Both the position numbers and the translations under genes were made by a program. Shown piece by piece: positions 32,664-33,434 of a stretch of DNA of 33,434 nt (positions are counted from its first letter, which is position 1; each line of letters opens with the position of its first letter). Location of the stretch: assembly GCA_964503615.1 (NCBI GenBank), contig CAZDBA010000036.1, positions 1 to 33,434 on the forward strand, in the 5' to 3' direction. The notes beneath the pieces are model-generated. The model saw only the letters and a program-made list of their open reading frames with translations. It was not told where the DNA came from and did not search any database. Source of the stretch: CAZDBA01 sp964503615 (GTDB lineage: Bacteria; Planctomycetota; Planctomycetia; Pirellulales; Pirellulaceae).

Positions 32664-33431
32664 TCAGGCTGGCTGGATCAAAGTATCTTCATTCGCTAGT
32701 TTTCCCTTCAAAAGCCGCATGTGGATTGGCAGTTGCCCGTCGATCGTGCCCCGTGATTTTTCAACGTCAAGATATGCTTCGGCGGACTGGCTGGTCGTTC
32801 GCCACGTTTCATCTGGCTTGATGGAATCGGACTGAAAAAACAGAGCGTGGTCAAACTTTGCCAGCGGTTCGACGTGTCCGTCGTGAATGTGAATGGTTGG
32901 GAAAAAGATCGTATCGTCCATTCGGCTACGAAATTCGAAAGCCATCGGGTGAACTTCCTGAGTCGTCAGTTTTCTCCAGAACGAACGAGACAATGTTTTG
33001 GAGAGCTGAAAAACTGCGAATGAAAAATCTTTGTATTGTGGAATCTGATCCCAAACGTCATCGGCCAGCCGAAAGACTTTGTCCAACCGTCCAAAGTCAT
33101 CGAGCGTCGGCACAAAAGAAGCAACAAAGTCGCCAACTTTGTGAACCTCAAGCGTTTCAGGTTCCGCAGAAAGACACAGGTCGCCGCCTCGAGAAGGGAA
33201 CGCCCGATGCATGTGGTCAAAGAAATCTGGGTAATGCTTCAAGTCAATGAAGTTGATCGCGTCTGTTTCGTTCGGTCGCAAAACTGGAATCGGCAAAACC
33301 ATCGCGACGGGCGATTTCGAAGCGTAGTGCATTTGGTAAACCAAACACTGGCGGTCAGATCGGTGCCCAGCCAGTCGGCGCGCGAAGATGGAAGTGTTGC
33401 AGACATCAACCGGTCCGGTGAATATGCACAT
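32664..33431 (-). CDS. Conserved protein of unknown function, MCIFxGPV family
   Basis: Function unknown. A 255-residue protein beginning MCIFTGPVDVCNTSIFARR, followed by QCLVYQMHYASKSPVAMVLP, INFIDLKHYPDFFDHMHRAF and a late HIHDGHVEPLAKFDHALFFQ. I recall a similarly starting conserved protein family in planctomycetes and some other bacteria, without an assigned role. There is no signal peptide; the Cys at position 2 makes an N-terminal nucleophile after Met removal conceivable, but this is speculation. The ATG at 33431 lies 3 bases from the window edge. The family start suggests the gene is complete, but an upstream extension cannot be excluded. It converges with the kdsA operon, 30 bases apart. 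Confidence 0.7.
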   Translation of the reverse strand: MCIFTGPVDVCNTSIFARRLAGHRSDRQCLVYQMHYASKSPVAMVLPIPVLRPNETDAINFIDLKHYPDFFDHMHRAFPSRGGDLCLSAEPETLEVHKVGDFVASFVPTLDDFGRLDKVFRLADDVWDQIPQYKDFSFAVFQLSKTLSRSFWRKLTTQEVHPMAFEFRSRMDDTIFFPTIHIHDGHVEPLAKFDHALFFQSDSIKPDETWRTTSQSAEAYLDVEKSRGTIDGQLPIHMRLLKGKLANEDTLIQPA

Positions 33432-33434
33432 TGG

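Overview
The window looks like chromosomal DNA of a marine-type planctomycete, probably Pirellulales/Pirellulaceae. The organism call is an inference from gene content. It rests on several exported proteins with signal peptides or lipoboxes, three exported proteins sharing a C-terminal paired EF-hand (dockerin-like) tag, SLA1-homology (SHD1) proteins, a DUF11/OmcB-like coiled-coil surface protein, and a KDO-8-phosphate synthase gene that implies a lipopolysaccharide outer membrane. I saw no rRNA, tRNA, CRISPR array, insertion sequence or prophage. Coding density is moderate and there are many short operons on both strands.

Left part (1-9357). The minus-strand pabB (folate pathway) runs off the left edge. 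The plus strand then carries an ArgE-like M20 deacetylase directly abutting a GNAT acetyltransferase. Next come a two-gene sugar/polysaccharide unit (a CDP-paratose-epimerase-like SDR and a WecG/TagA/CpsF glycosyltransferase) and a pepP-accB-accC run (aminopeptidase plus two acetyl-CoA carboxylase subunits).

Middle part (9358-19978). This holds an exported LamG-like protein with the EF-hand tag, a convergent exported aldose 1-epimerase, and an unrecognised protein with two related Cys-rich domains. A bidirectional hairpin terminator separates that protein from a large DUF11/coiled-coil protein. Two SHD1 proteins follow: one is a membrane protein with a SWIM-like zinc-finger motif, the other is exported and carries HEAT-like repeats. 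A 2-isopropylmalate synthase without its regulatory domain closes the block at a second convergent terminator.

Right part (20006-33434). The minus strand carries a Wza-like polysaccharide export lipoprotein, a lipoprotein interrupted by a 100-N assembly gap inside a tandem repeat, a TIGR03587-like methyltransferase, and a coupled LolC/LolD lipoprotein-release ABC transporter. A large exported glycoside-hydrolase-like protein (plus) and a small exported protein (minus) converge, and both carry the EF-hand tag. The window ends with kdsA, a lipoprotein with a degenerate transglutaminase-like segment, and a conserved protein of unknown function.

Overall the window mixes core metabolism (folate, arginine, fatty acid, leucine, KDO) with envelope and polysaccharide functions. 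The most unusual material is the shared EF-hand C-terminal tag, the SWIM-TM-SHD1 protein next to a second SHD1 protein, the duplicated Cys-rich domain protein, and the truncated LeuA.
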